A stretch of DNA of 64,000 bases, from the NCBI RefSeq assembly GCF_024362695.1, contig NC_065419.1, forward strand, positions 13,950,678 through 14,014,677. Direction: 5' to 3'. The translations under genes were made by a program, and so were the position numbers. Of this stretch, positions 45,401 to 49,367 are shown piece after piece. The DNA comes from Pectinophora gossypiella (taxonomy: Eukaryota; Arthropoda; Insecta; Lepidoptera; Gelechiidae). Position 1 is the first letter of the stretch. The number at the start of each line of letters is the position of its first letter. The notes beneath the pieces were generated by a model. The model had not been told where the DNA came from. It did no database searches and saw nothing but the letters and a program-made list of their open reading frames with translations.

Positions 45401-46862
45401 AAAACTTGAGCAAAGTAAATTATAATATAATTTTTATCACAATGTGTAATATGTAAAAGTTTAAACAATGACTCACCTAAGTACATACGCATCAACTTGC
45501 TCGCTCTGTGTGAAAGAGATGATTTCACAGCGGACTATCTTCAATACATTCTCCCATTGTTTGCTGCAAATAAATACAATATTTTTAATAATAGAACAGA
45601 AACCTTAATTTTTTAAAATATTTATAACTAATTTTAATTCATGAAAAAATAAAATTTTTCCACATCTATAAAAAATAGATATAAGATTTTTATATTAATG
45701 TTAAGTATGGCAAGAAATGTGACAAAAAAATACCTGTCTTCCAGTAAATGAGACAATTAGTAATTAGTAGTATTATTTTAATGGTTTTAGTACTTCTATC
45801 ATTCTATTCCTTATTATGGAACAGATTTCGCAGAGAATATATTTTTTTAAATAATATAAAAAATATATATTTCCTTAAAAATATATTGACTTTCAGCGGT
45901 TATTTTGTACAGTATTGGATGATGTCAAGTGAGCCTTGTCCTTCCATTGTTGGACAGCCTTTATTGTGACAGGTTATCCCATATATGTAGCCATTTAAGA
46001 GAATAAATTAAAATAAAGTAAGAGTGAACTTGTCCAAAATACTATACCTATTTTATAATTTTATAATAGCAATATAACATACCTACATATATTCAATAAA
46101 CCCAAATATTTCTAAAACGCTAAGAAGTGGATTGATATTGCTTTGTATTTTTTAATAAATTCTCTTTATGTTTTAATAAAATATTTGCTTTTCTAAATGA
46201 AACAATGTTTTTAATTAAACAAACCCTATCTGAAGTTTTATGCGAGTGGTTTCATTCATAATTTTCCACTTCTTATTAAGATATTGTTAAAAATCCTCAA
46301 ATTTGCTTACAAATACTATTTATATTGCCAGTAAGTTTATGAATTCGAATGACATAAAATGACTAGTTTTTAATATTTGAATCACGCGCCGGGACCGTGC
46401 GGAGCTGCGGGCCCGCTGGTTGGTGGTCCCCGGCCAACCACGGGCCGCCGTCAACCAACCGCGGTCCGAATAGCCAAACAGCTGATTCCAGAACATTCCA
46501 CCCACGATATTCCCCATGAAATACCAAAACAACACCATAAAATGTCAAAAATAGCCCCCTTCCAAACATAACCTTCAGTTTTAATTCAGCAAATACCTAT
46601 TTCCTAAACTAGTTCCAAATCTTCGAATCCATAACTCAAGAAACTACCATAGGATTTTCTACTGGTCGCCGGTAACCTATACGAATTATATTAACGCTAG
46701 GTACGTAAAGTTAACGATTTACAATAAATTTTGCACTCACCGAGTAATTTTTCTGAGGTCCGCATTTTTTTCCGGTGTAAACCAAATTTCAATCAGCTTC
46801 TCAACACCCTCGAAAAATATGTCGTTATTTTCACTATTAGATATTATTTCCGTTTCAGCCAT
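9437..46862 (-). CDS. SamDC: S-adenosylmethionine decarboxylase proenzyme, complete, 8 exons
   Basis: Cytosolic pyruvoyl enzyme that decarboxylates S-adenosylmethionine to supply aminopropyl groups for spermidine and spermine. Coding exons in transcript order: 46862-46741, 45563-45477, 14483-14282, 13129-13033, 12317-12160, 11443-11351, 9973-9818, 9574-9437. All splice sites are GT-AG and phases join exactly, giving 350 aa (human 334). The start at 46862 has context GCCATGG; upstream in-frame codons are non-ATG. Key residues: Glu18 and Glu21 in FFEGVEKL; the autocleavage motif Ser70-Glu71-Ser72-Ser73-Met-Phe, where Ser72 would become the pyruvoyl group; Cys86 in LKTCGTT; Ser246 in CGYSMNG; His260 in TIHITPE. 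The C-terminus ends YALYAKFPS. All catalytic residues are present, so the gene looks functional. The intron between exons 2 and 3 is about 31 kb and holds only repeats. Confidence 0.95.
11765..12097 (+). mobile_element. tRNA-derived SINE family A2, full length
   Basis: Head GTGGTCTAGTGGTTAGAGCG with B box GGGTTCAATTCCC, body CACTTTGTGAGACTGTCC, 3' half ATGCTCCATACCCCCTCCAG and CAGCAGTGGGACGTATATAG, tail with TTTATG repeats. The head lacks a pairable acceptor stem, so it is a SINE and not a tRNA gene. It lies in an AdoMetDC intron. Confidence 0.8.
12525..12610 (-). repeat. Fragment of retroelement 3' end family ('CTTTATTGCAC')
   Basis: It includes GACCTTATTGCTAAACAGAA, shared with better copies near 15870-16080 and 55880-55990, and with 44490-44540. 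Confidence 0.4.
12880..13015 (+). mobile_element. SINE family B 3' fragment
   Basis: It contains CAGACAGGCAGTCGCTTGTG and CTGTGGAAAACGGGA, matching the 3' half of the copy at 26955-27290. It is just upstream in plus coordinates of the AdoMetDC exon 13033-13129. Confidence 0.6.
13205..13475 (-). repeat. Repeat family R1 ('ACTACTTGGCCGG'), reverse
   Basis: Reverse copy containing CTTGTCCGG-like, GGGTGAGAGCC and ATCAGCGCTTATCGCTATCG blocks, ending CAAATCTACAATAAGTCACG. Forward copies: 28032-28390, 32488-32705, 52976-53190; short pieces at 39275-39320 and 45324-45402. Non-coding and of unknown class. Confidence 0.5.
13905..14010 (-). repeat. Repeat family R2 ('GGTACATCCAT...ACGTTGGTCTA')
   Basis: It contains CATCACGTTGGTCTATCAGA and GGTACCTCTGACTACC. 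Related pieces lie near 21940-22005, 36660-36740, 53290-53385 and 53560-53650. Confidence 0.4.
14040..14200 (-). mobile_element. Degenerate SINE family B head, reverse
   Basis: It carries ATGATCCAAACATAAATT and a B-box-like GGGATTCCAACCCG in reverse, matching the layout of family B but strongly diverged. Confidence 0.4.
14626..14822 (-). mobile_element. SINE family B 3' half, reverse
   Basis: CATCATCTCCCTAGCGATAT through GAAAACCAGCCCAATACAGG. It is the first repeat inside the 31-kb AdoMetDC intron. Confidence 0.65.
15037..15212 (-). mobile_element. SINE family B 3' half, reverse
   Basis: GACTCCCTAGCGTTATCCCG through GAAACGCATTTCAGGGAATG. It lies in the AdoMetDC intron. Confidence 0.65.
15870..16100 (-). 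repeat. Retroelement 3' ends ('CTTTATTGCAC'), two in tandem, reverse
   Basis: GACTTTTTATTGCACTTAAA and ATACTTTATTGCACAGAACT start two successive partial copies. The second runs into GGCGGCCTTATTGCTAGAGC. The reverse-oriented AATAAAG is consistent with a non-LTR 3' end. Confidence 0.45.
16205..16305 (+). mobile_element. Retrotransposon 3' fragment coding for ...SAYPGGK stop
   Basis: The frame reads NMEEAREVYQDRSKWNYIVS then AYPGGK and a stop. It is the end of the family seen at 18240-18355, 23455-23600, 29300-29480 (reverse), 31880-32015 and 36440-36560. The peptide resembles a non-LTR polyprotein C-terminus. Confidence 0.6.
16740..16920 (+). mobile_element. Retrotransposon 3' end (EEWRLLHRQERSS family) with GA tail
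   Basis: The frame QIKEKVQVVSYQEVKDLAGR then EEWRLLHRQERSS and a stop matches the minus-strand copy at 38169-38495. Directly after the stop comes a pure GA microsatellite (about 16892-16919). Confidence 0.65.
17068..17516. mobile_element. 449-bp palindromic MITE with 31-bp perfect inverted ends
   Basis: 17068-17098 (starting CAGATCGTAGAATTGATC) is the exact reverse complement of 17486-17516. Inside are further imperfect inverted pairs built from TTTCATGAAATA and CATATCGTT motifs. It is non-coding and sits in the 31-kb AdoMetDC intron. Confidence 0.8.
17755..17965 (+). repeat. CTCTCCGCTCCCCACC-family repeat
   Basis: It shares AACTCTCCGCTCCCCACC and GTGTAGTGTCTGTGTAAAAC with 666-1060. Confidence 0.5.
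18240..18355 (+). mobile_element. AYPGGK-family retrotransposon 3' fragment
   Basis: It contains GCAAGAGAAGTGTCAAGGTC and GTGCTTACCCCGGTGGGAAA, followed by a GAGTTT-TATGTATAT tail. Confidence 0.55.
18368..18424 (+). mobile_element. SINE family A head, truncated
   Basis: GCCTCCATGGTCCAGTGGTT then a jump to GGGGACATATCACAAAAACC. The B box is deleted. Confidence 0.5.
18596..18903 (+). mobile_element. SINE with tRNA-like and 5S-rRNA-like head, family C
   Basis: It begins GAGCTCGATGGCGCAGCGGT (A-box-like). Then come GAAGTTAAGCAAC and GGATGGGTGACCAC, which resemble the internal control region of 5S rRNA. The body is TTCGGAAGGCACGTTAAGCC and CCCGCGTGGTGGTTTAAGGC, and the tail is GATGATGATGATGAT. 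A 3'-only copy lies at 22984-23132. Confidence 0.65.
18904..19750. other. Intron stretch without recognised content
   Basis: Apart from low-complexity A/T runs I see no gene, RNA or repeat shared with the rest of the window. Confidence 0.4.
19755..19905 (+). mobile_element. MITE family M1
   Basis: GGACACGAGCATTAATATGT to GGTACATTATATTGCCCATT, with the same internal order as 338-479. Confidence 0.75.
20941..21188. mobile_element. About 250-bp MITE with GACCAAA ends
   Basis: The left CCACCACTAACGAGACC is inverted on the right as GGTCTCGTTAGTGGTGG. The termini GACCAAAATTGG and ...ACTTTGGTC pair as imperfect inverted repeats. Non-coding. Confidence 0.6.
21545..21780 (+). repeat. Probable dispersed repeat ('TTACCTGATGTTAAGTAATGA')
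   Basis: The segment with CTCGCGTAATCTTACCTGAT and CGGCAGACAGTTCCAGTC has the look of common lepidopteran dispersed repeats, but it has no second copy in this window. The class is unknown. Confidence 0.3.
21800..22000 (+). mobile_element. Non-LTR retrotransposon fragment (STLNRRACIKT)
   Basis: The frame DLVKSTLNRRACIKTFMMTV then DEANVV parallels the peptide in 29326-29517 (RSLNRRACMKRLMNVEEARE). It passes directly into a family R2 fragment. Confidence 0.5.
22700..22912 (+). pseudogene. Non-LTR retrotransposon ORF2 C-terminal fragment
   Basis: The frame holds RVIEDRRGKMIGHLIRQDEF, then EGKRGRGRPRRAYMEQIKEK, then switches to SINE-like sequence (ISPHNPYDRK). It is clearly related to the minus-strand fragment at 38169-38495. 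There is no reverse-transcriptase core, so it is a 5'-truncated copy joined to a SINE end. Confidence 0.7.
22984..23132 (+). mobile_element. SINE family C, 3' half
   Basis: GGTCCCGGCTGCATTAGCAG through GGACGTTAATGGGCTGATGA, with a GAT-repeat tail. It matches 18765-18903. Confidence 0.7.
23167..23412 (-). mobile_element. SINE family A, reverse, head missing
   Basis: It contains GGCCCCTGACATGGCTCATG and CGGATCATCTTACTTTTGGA in reverse. The tRNA-like head is replaced by other sequence after GTGATATGTG. Confidence 0.65.
23455..23610 (+). mobile_element. AYPGGK-family retrotransposon 3' end
   Basis: It carries GAGGAAGCAAGAGAAGTGTG and CTCTGCTTACCCCGGTGGGG, then the GAGTTTATGTATGTGTG tail. Confidence 0.65.
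23844..24160 (+). mobile_element. SINE family A, full length
   Basis: Head GTGGTCCAGTGGTTGAGCGT with B box GGGTTCGAATCCCGG, body and 3' half as in 2245-2567. The pairing of the acceptor stem is absent, so it is not a tRNA gene. Confidence 0.75.
24165..26620. other. Intron stretch, mostly unrecognised
   Basis: I see no exon with splice sites. A retrotransposon tail fragment (AGAATGCTACACCAACAAAA, about 26195-26235) and a half MITE at about 26570-26626 are the only assigned pieces. Confidence 0.4.
26626..26912 (-). pseudogene. Reverse-transcriptase domain fragment of a non-LTR retrotransposon
   Basis: The open minus-strand frame without an ATG reads NNNKAPGIDKLRTIDIKKIS, then PNELKTGIIRPIHKKCSFSQ, then NYRPITILPVIDKIIEKYIS. 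KAPGID, the P-ELK-G-I-P-HK block and NYRPI are hallmark N-terminal reverse-transcriptase motifs of LINE elements. The catalytic Asp-Asp box is not present. The frame ends exactly where MITE sequence (GAGGGGGATGATTCAGC in minus orientation) begins, so the rest was lost or displaced. Confidence 0.8.
26955..27290 (+). mobile_element. tRNA-derived SINE family B, full length
   Basis: Head GGGCCGTGGTAGCCTAGTTG with B box CAGGTTCGAATCCAG, body CACGTGCTCAGCGGTGAAGG and GGAAAACATCGTGAGGAAAC, 3' half CAGACAGGCAGTCGCTTCTG. It is the reference copy of family B in the window. Confidence 0.8.
28032..28390 (+). repeat. Repeat family R1, long copy
   Basis: It contains ACTACTTGGCCGAACAAATG, GACAACAGGCGTGAGTGTGC and GCGACAAGCGCTCAATGAGG. 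It is the longest forward copy of the family. Confidence 0.5.
28565..28908. mobile_element. MITE family M2 carrying a nested Helitron
   Basis: Terminal inverted repeats: GGGTTAAAAAGGCCACATAG and GCAATTCATC on the left, GATGAATTGCTTCGATTTGG and CCTTTTTAACCC on the right. The sequence TTGCAA-TTTGACAT, continuous in the copy near 37820, is split here by 28620-28810. Confidence 0.75.
28620..28810 (+). mobile_element. 191-bp non-autonomous Helitron
   Basis: It starts with TC and ends with CTAG, inserted between an A (28619) and a T (28811) as Helitrons do. A GC-rich hairpin (GCGGAC-GAA-GTCGCG) lies about 10 bases before the 3' end. The undisturbed host sequence is seen in the related MITE at 37805-37910. 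No replicase is encoded. Confidence 0.8.
29300..29517 (-). mobile_element. Non-LTR retrotransposon C-terminal fragment, reverse
   Basis: The minus-strand frame reads RSLNRRACMKRLMNVEEARE then WNSIISAYPGGK and a stop. It is the longest peptide for the AYPGGK family here and links it to 21800-22000. A TATG-repeat tail follows near 29300. Confidence 0.7.
30712..30812 (-). mobile_element. SINE family B fragment, reverse
   Basis: CATCATCTCCCTAGCG through AAACCAGCCCGATACAGG, with an internal deletion of the GGGTCCGCTTACC segment. Confidence 0.6.
31141..31174. repeat. 15-bp perfect hairpin with 4-base loop
   Basis: GAACAGATACTGTCT and AGACAGTATCTGTTC flank ATGG. It lies where two inverted SINE A pieces meet (31175-31220 reverse, 31252-31462 forward). 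Confidence 0.7.
31175..31462. mobile_element. Inverted pair of SINE family A pieces
   Basis: A short reverse piece (ATCATCTTACTTTCGAACAA) is followed by a forward 3' half starting CACCTGATTGTTCGAAAGTA and running to CACACGATAGAAG. This forms a large imperfect palindrome. Confidence 0.65.
31775..31850 (+). mobile_element. SINE family B 3' fragment
   Basis: It contains TCTTCAGGTTAGGTAAGCGG and GTGAAAAACGGGATAATGC. Confidence 0.55.
31880..32015 (+). mobile_element. AYPGGK-family retrotransposon 3' end
   Basis: GCGTGTATGAAGCGGTTGAT through GCTTACCCCGGTGGGAAATA, then TTTATGTATGTATGT. Confidence 0.65.
32488..32705 (+). repeat. Repeat family R1
   Basis: TTATTGTAGATTTGCCGCAG, ACTACTTGGCCGGACAAATG, GATAGCGATAAGCGCTGAAT. 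Confidence 0.5.
32900..33220 (+). mobile_element. Retroelement 3' end with TTTC-repeat tail
   Basis: It runs from GCCTCACTCGGCAGGGCCCG to AATAAATGTTTCTTTCTTTC. The AATAAA followed at once by a tetranucleotide repeat is typical of a non-LTR 3' end. A reverse relative with a GAAA repeat lies at about 40870-41065. Confidence 0.5.
33330..33535 (+). repeat. CTCTCC-family repeat
   Basis: It shares GAACGGCAACTCTCC and GTCAATGTGTAGTGTCTGTG with 666-1060. Confidence 0.45.
33540..35050. other. Intron stretch without recognised content
   Basis: AT-rich sequence. A few open frames occur, but none has splice sites or family motifs I recognise. Confidence 0.4.
35205..35300. repeat. Imperfect CA/GCAC microsatellite
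   Basis: About 95 bp of alternating CA with interspersed CGCA. Long minus-strand open frames of Cys and Val arise from it and are not genes. Confidence 0.9.
35400..35582 (+). mobile_element. Retroelement 3' end with TACT-repeat tail
   Basis: GGGGGTGGAGGCCTGGAGTC to GGAAATAAAGATTTTACTT followed by ACTT repeats. A related body (GGTGGAGGTCAGGAGTCCTA) occurs at about 57690. Confidence 0.5.
35851..36199 (-). mobile_element. MITE family M1, split by a retroelement
   Basis: Two halves of the element (35851-35942 and 36139-36199) are separated by 35943-36138. The 12-base sequence TTGTCAAAAAAG is present on both sides of the insert and once in intact copies. Confidence 0.8.
35943..36138 (+). mobile_element. 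5'-truncated retroelement, family T, with 12-bp target duplication
   Basis: It matches 58555-58727 over ACATGATGGACTAATGTTAT to GAGTTTATGTATGTATG. It is flanked by TTGTCAAAAAAG at 35931-35942 and 36139-36150. Confidence 0.8.
36240..36380 (-). repeat. CTCTCC-family repeat, reverse
   Basis: It contains GGAGGGGGTGAGGTAAATC and GGTGCGGGGTGGAGTGTCC. Confidence 0.45.
36440..36580 (+). mobile_element. AYPGGK-family retrotransposon 3' end
   Basis: GCGTGCGTGTATGAAACGAT through GCTTACCCCGGTGGGAAACA, then a TTTATG tail. Confidence 0.65.
37805..37910. mobile_element. MITE family M2, partial, without Helitron
   Basis: It keeps GCAATTTGACATTTGCTCAT across the site interrupted at 28620, and the right end GATGAATTGCTTCAATGTGG. 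Confidence 0.65.
38155..38495 (-). pseudogene. Non-LTR retrotransposon ORF2 C-terminal fragment with GA tail
   Basis: The minus-strand frame runs from GWRVPISWTEMVSNEKVLER through DRRGNMIGHLIRHDSFITNI and EGKRGRGRPRITFMKQIKEK to EEWRLLHRQERSS and a stop. The GH-R and GRGRPR blocks place it at the C-terminus of a LINE polyprotein. A short GA repeat follows the stop at about 38155-38168, as in the copy at 16892. Confidence 0.75.
38755..38880 (+). repeat. Mixed fragments: CTCTCC-family and a piece of the 50351-type MITE
   Basis: CATAGAATAAAGAATAAACT then TTTTTCAGCGGATAAGAAAA and GACAAGTATAACTTATAA, the last two resembling the arms of the element at 50351-50653. Confidence 0.4.
38985..39085 (-). 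mobile_element. SINE family A 3' fragment, reverse
   Basis: GTGTGGGTTGTGAGGTGGAT and CCTGGTGTCAGCGTTATTAT in reverse orientation. Confidence 0.5.
39320..40600. other. Intron stretch without recognised content
   Basis: No exon, RNA or strong repeat seen. Confidence 0.4.
40605..40735 (+). mobile_element. Retrotransposon 3' end (RQERS-family relative)
   Basis: GTACTGCGGGGCGGAAGGCA, CTGCCCTATTTTTCCC and GACAAGAGCGTAGCTCTTAA. The same order occurs at 57755-57845 and near 16735. Confidence 0.5.
40870..41065 (-). mobile_element. Retroelement 3' end with GAAA-repeat tail, reverse
   Basis: GAAAGAAAGAAAGAAAGAAA then ATATTTATTTCCATATTGG, reaching GGAGGCGCCCAAAATAAAAA. It mirrors the 33190 element in opposite orientation. 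Confidence 0.5.
41080..42340. other. Intron stretch; a CpG-rich segment at 41455-41560
   Basis: The segment holds GTGACGTCACAG (a CRE-like palindrome) and several CGCG words in an AT-rich background. No exon was found. A regulatory role is only a guess. Confidence 0.3.
42346..42488 (+). mobile_element. MITE family M1
   Basis: GGTCACGAGCATTAATATGT to GATATTGCTCATGACTG, intact. Confidence 0.75.
42705..42800 (+). mobile_element. Family L1x 3' fragment, truncated
   Basis: ATGAATGCATGAGATAACTA to TTTTTTTTAAGAACGTC; the rest of the tail is missing. Confidence 0.5.
43147..43375 (-). pseudogene. Non-LTR retrotransposon C-terminal Cys/His segment, frameshifted
   Basis: The minus strand reads MCGYSDQTISHMVNECPL, then after a one-base frame change ATDAADTWLRELKLDIWPR and RETRAIQV with a stop at 43147. 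The C-G--QT--H-V--CP pattern followed by WLR-L-L is the usual Cys/His tail of insect LINE polyproteins. The frame break shows it is dead. Confidence 0.7.
43390..44780. other. Intron stretch; only small repeat fragments
   Basis: A weak CTCTCC-family piece (43735-43870) and a CTTTATTGCAC retroelement end (44490-44540) are seen; nothing else is recognised. Confidence 0.4.
44787..44943 (-). mobile_element. SINE family B 3' half, reverse
   Basis: CATCATCTCCCTAGCATTAT through GAAAACCAGCCTAATAAAGG. Confidence 0.65.
45324..45402 (+). repeat. Repeat family R1, short copy
   Basis: TTATTGTAGATTTTCCGCAG then ACTACTTGGCCGGACAAATG. It lies about 75 bp beyond the AdoMetDC exon 45477-45563 on the intron side. 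Confidence 0.5.
46383..46470. other. GC-rich island inside AdoMetDC intron 1
   Basis: About 85 bp of very high GC in an AT-rich intron, containing GGTTGGTGGTCCCCGGCCAA and its near inverse GTCAACCAACCGCGG. No exon junction supports coding. Confidence 0.4.
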
Positions 46863-46962
46863 GGCGATATTTACGTTATTCTTATTGTGAGAAAATATAA
46901 GATTCTTTGAATTTTCCACCACGAGCTTTACTCACGACCGCAACGTTCAAAAGTCGGAAATT

Positions 46963-46976
46963 GACTGACTGACTGA
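46963..46976 (-). promoter_or_regulatory. Candidate AdoMetDC initiator (repeated TCAGTC)
   Basis: Three overlapping TCAGTC/TCAGTCA words on the minus strand, about 100 bp before the start codon, match the arthropod initiator TCAGT. No ATG occurs between them and the start codon at 46862. Confidence 0.45.
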
Positions 46977-47299
46977 AAGAGTGAAACAAAGTTATTGGCA
47001 AAATTCAGGTGAAAGAAGAGAGAAGTGAGGCTTCTCTTTCTACAGAGCGAGCGAGCCGGCGCGTTCCGCTCTTGATGGACGACCGCAATGTGAGGAATAT
47101 CTCTACATGTGTGGCTGCTTTATATTCTTTTGATGATGTCAATTTAATAATTGTTGCCAATTATAATTATTTTTCCTTATACGAGGGAGAATATTATATT
47201 GCAGATAAGTAGGTATACAAGTTTCCTGTATATTAGATATTGAAACGAGCACGCCTTTAGGATGTGCAATTGTTTATCAATCAAATGAATAAAATCAAG

Positions 47300-49317
47300 G
47301 AAAGGAGATCATCGGATTTCGGCCCAAAAGTCAAAGTGCCGGCCAAAAAATAATTTTGCTATATTCCGTTAGATCTTATCCATCTGAGCATTTATTACTA
47401 TGGCACCAAAGCTGTAGGGTCAATATCTTCGGTTTTATTCGAATTAAAAAAACTGTATTTTTCATACATTTTTGGTCAAAATGTAAAGTGCCGGCCAAGT
47501 AACAATAATGATATATATCCTTAGAACTTATCCGTCTGAGCATTTATTACTATGGCACCAAAGCTGTAGGGTCAATATTTTCGGTTTTATTCGAATTAAA
47601 AAAAACATGAATTTTCATACATTTTTGGTGAAAATGTGAAGTGCCGGCCAAGAAACAATATTGGTATACTCCGTTATAACTTATCCGTTTGACCATTTAT
47701 TATTAGGGCACCAAACGTCTATGACCATTATTTTGACTTTTGTTGGACTTTACGTTATAGTGTCTGTGTGAAAAGTGCCGGTTAGCAAAAAACACATGTC
47801 AAAGCTATCGAGAAGATACCTGTAAACATTATTCACTATGACAAAAACGTGTATGACCATTAGTTTGGCTTTTGTTGGATTTAAAAAAATCTTGATATTT
47901 GATTCATTTTGTAAAAAAATAAAACATAACAGGCGCGTTATTTAAATGGAATTAAACGTCTATGACCACTATTTTGAACTTAATTCGATTTTTCAAAAAT
48001 CTGGTGTTTTCATAGATACCTACACTTTGGCGAAAAAAACTTTTATCTGGTGATAATGGAACTATCTTGCTAAAGGCGTAATATACTCGTCTTTTTGACA
48101 CATTTTTGTAAATTAAAAATAGGTTTGCGTTTACGCTTTAGAAGCTACTTTTTTTTTTTAAGAAAAGTGTGTATACAAGGAAAATACAGTGGGGTGATAG
48201 AGGTACTACGTTATTGGCCGAGTAGCACCAGGACATTGTGATCGGCATACATGCAAAGTACAACTGCCCGACTCCTGTCTTCCCTAACAGCTACTTCAGA
48301 CGTCATACCAAAATACGAGTTTCGTCACTAGATGGCAAGCTTATCCTTGCAGGGTGGCAACCATCTACGGTCATAATAATTCAAACTAAACTTAGGCCGT
48401 AACGTTGAGTGGAATGCAAAAACTACAGCCAACATCATATCTAAGATTAGATAGTATTAATATTGAAGTTCACCCAACAACACACAAAACAAAAACATAA
48501 AGTATTTATCTGACTAATAACTAGTCATTGGGAAAGCTCTGCTTGTTGTCATTGTTAAAATGTATAAAAATAATAAAGATTTTTAAAAAGTCCAGTAAAA
48601 GCCAAAGTCAAAATAATGGTCAAAAATGTTTTGCGCCAGATTATTAAATGTTCAAAGTTGTATTAAAGGTCCTTTGTAATCCGCCGTATCGCAATTTTTG
48701 CCCAAAGCACTTTATTTTTAAACAAAATAAATAAGAAATCAAGATTTTTAAAATAAAATAAAATCCAAACTAATGATCGTTTGGTGCTATAGAAAAAAAT
48801 GTTAATAGGCATCTACTCGATACTCTCTACATGGTATTTTTGCTGGTCGGCACTTTTCACATTTGAACAAAAACGTAAATTCCAATAAAAGTCAAAATAA
48901 TGGTCATAGATGTTTGGTGTCATATTAAAAAATATTGAGAAGCAACTATTAGACGGATTCGACGTATTCTTTTCGATTGCCGGCATTTTAACATATTAAC
49001 CAAAACGGAAAGTCTAATAAACGTCAAAATAATGGTCATAGAAGTTTGGCGCCATACTAATAAATGTTCTAACGGTCCTTTGTAATACGCCTGTTTCCCC
49101 TTTTTCCAAACGGACATAATATTTTTTTTTACAAAATGTATGAAAAATCGTGATTTTTAAAATCCAATTAAAGCCAAACTAATGGTCATACACGTTTGGT
49201 GTCATAGTAAAAAATGATCAGAGCAATCTACTCGAAAGGTTCGACACATTTTTTTTCTCTGGCCGGCGCTTTCAAATTTGGGCCGGCCAAAGTATGGAGA
49301 GCCGATGATCTCCTTTC
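47300..49317. mobile_element. 2-kb foldback-type element with 153-bp subrepeats
   Basis: The ends are perfect 16-bp inverted repeats, GAAAGGAGATCATCGG at 47300-47315 and its complement at 49302-49317. In the left arm, GAGCATTTATTACTATGGCA-type units begin at 47385, 47538 and 47691, an exact 153-bp period, each with TGCCGGCCAA nearby. The right arm carries the same units inverted and diverged (ATAATGGTCATAGA then GTTTGG-G-CAT at about 48615, 48898, 49030 and 49180). The centre (about 48180-48450) is different sequence. There is no coding frame. It occupies most of the gap between the AdoMetDC promoter and the next gene's 3' end. Confidence 0.8.
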
Positions 49318-49355
49318 TTCGTATTAAAACAAGAGGTATATTTCAATATAAATAA

Positions 49356-49361
49356 TTTATT
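49356..49361 (-). terminator. Polyadenylation signal AATAAA of the unrecognised gene
   Basis: AATAAA on the minus strand, 7 bp after the stop codon at 49368, giving a very short 3' UTR that ends before the foldback element. Confidence 0.5.
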
Positions 49362-49367
49362 ATTTCG

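Noticed and set aside
45748..45969. Hydrophobic 73-codon plus-strand frame in AdoMetDC intron 1
   Set aside because: Low-complexity AT-rich sequence with no promoter, splice or family signal.
46377..46571. Protein-coding exon in the GC island
   Set aside because: Open frames exist on both strands but no acceptor/donor pair joins AdoMetDC exons in phase.
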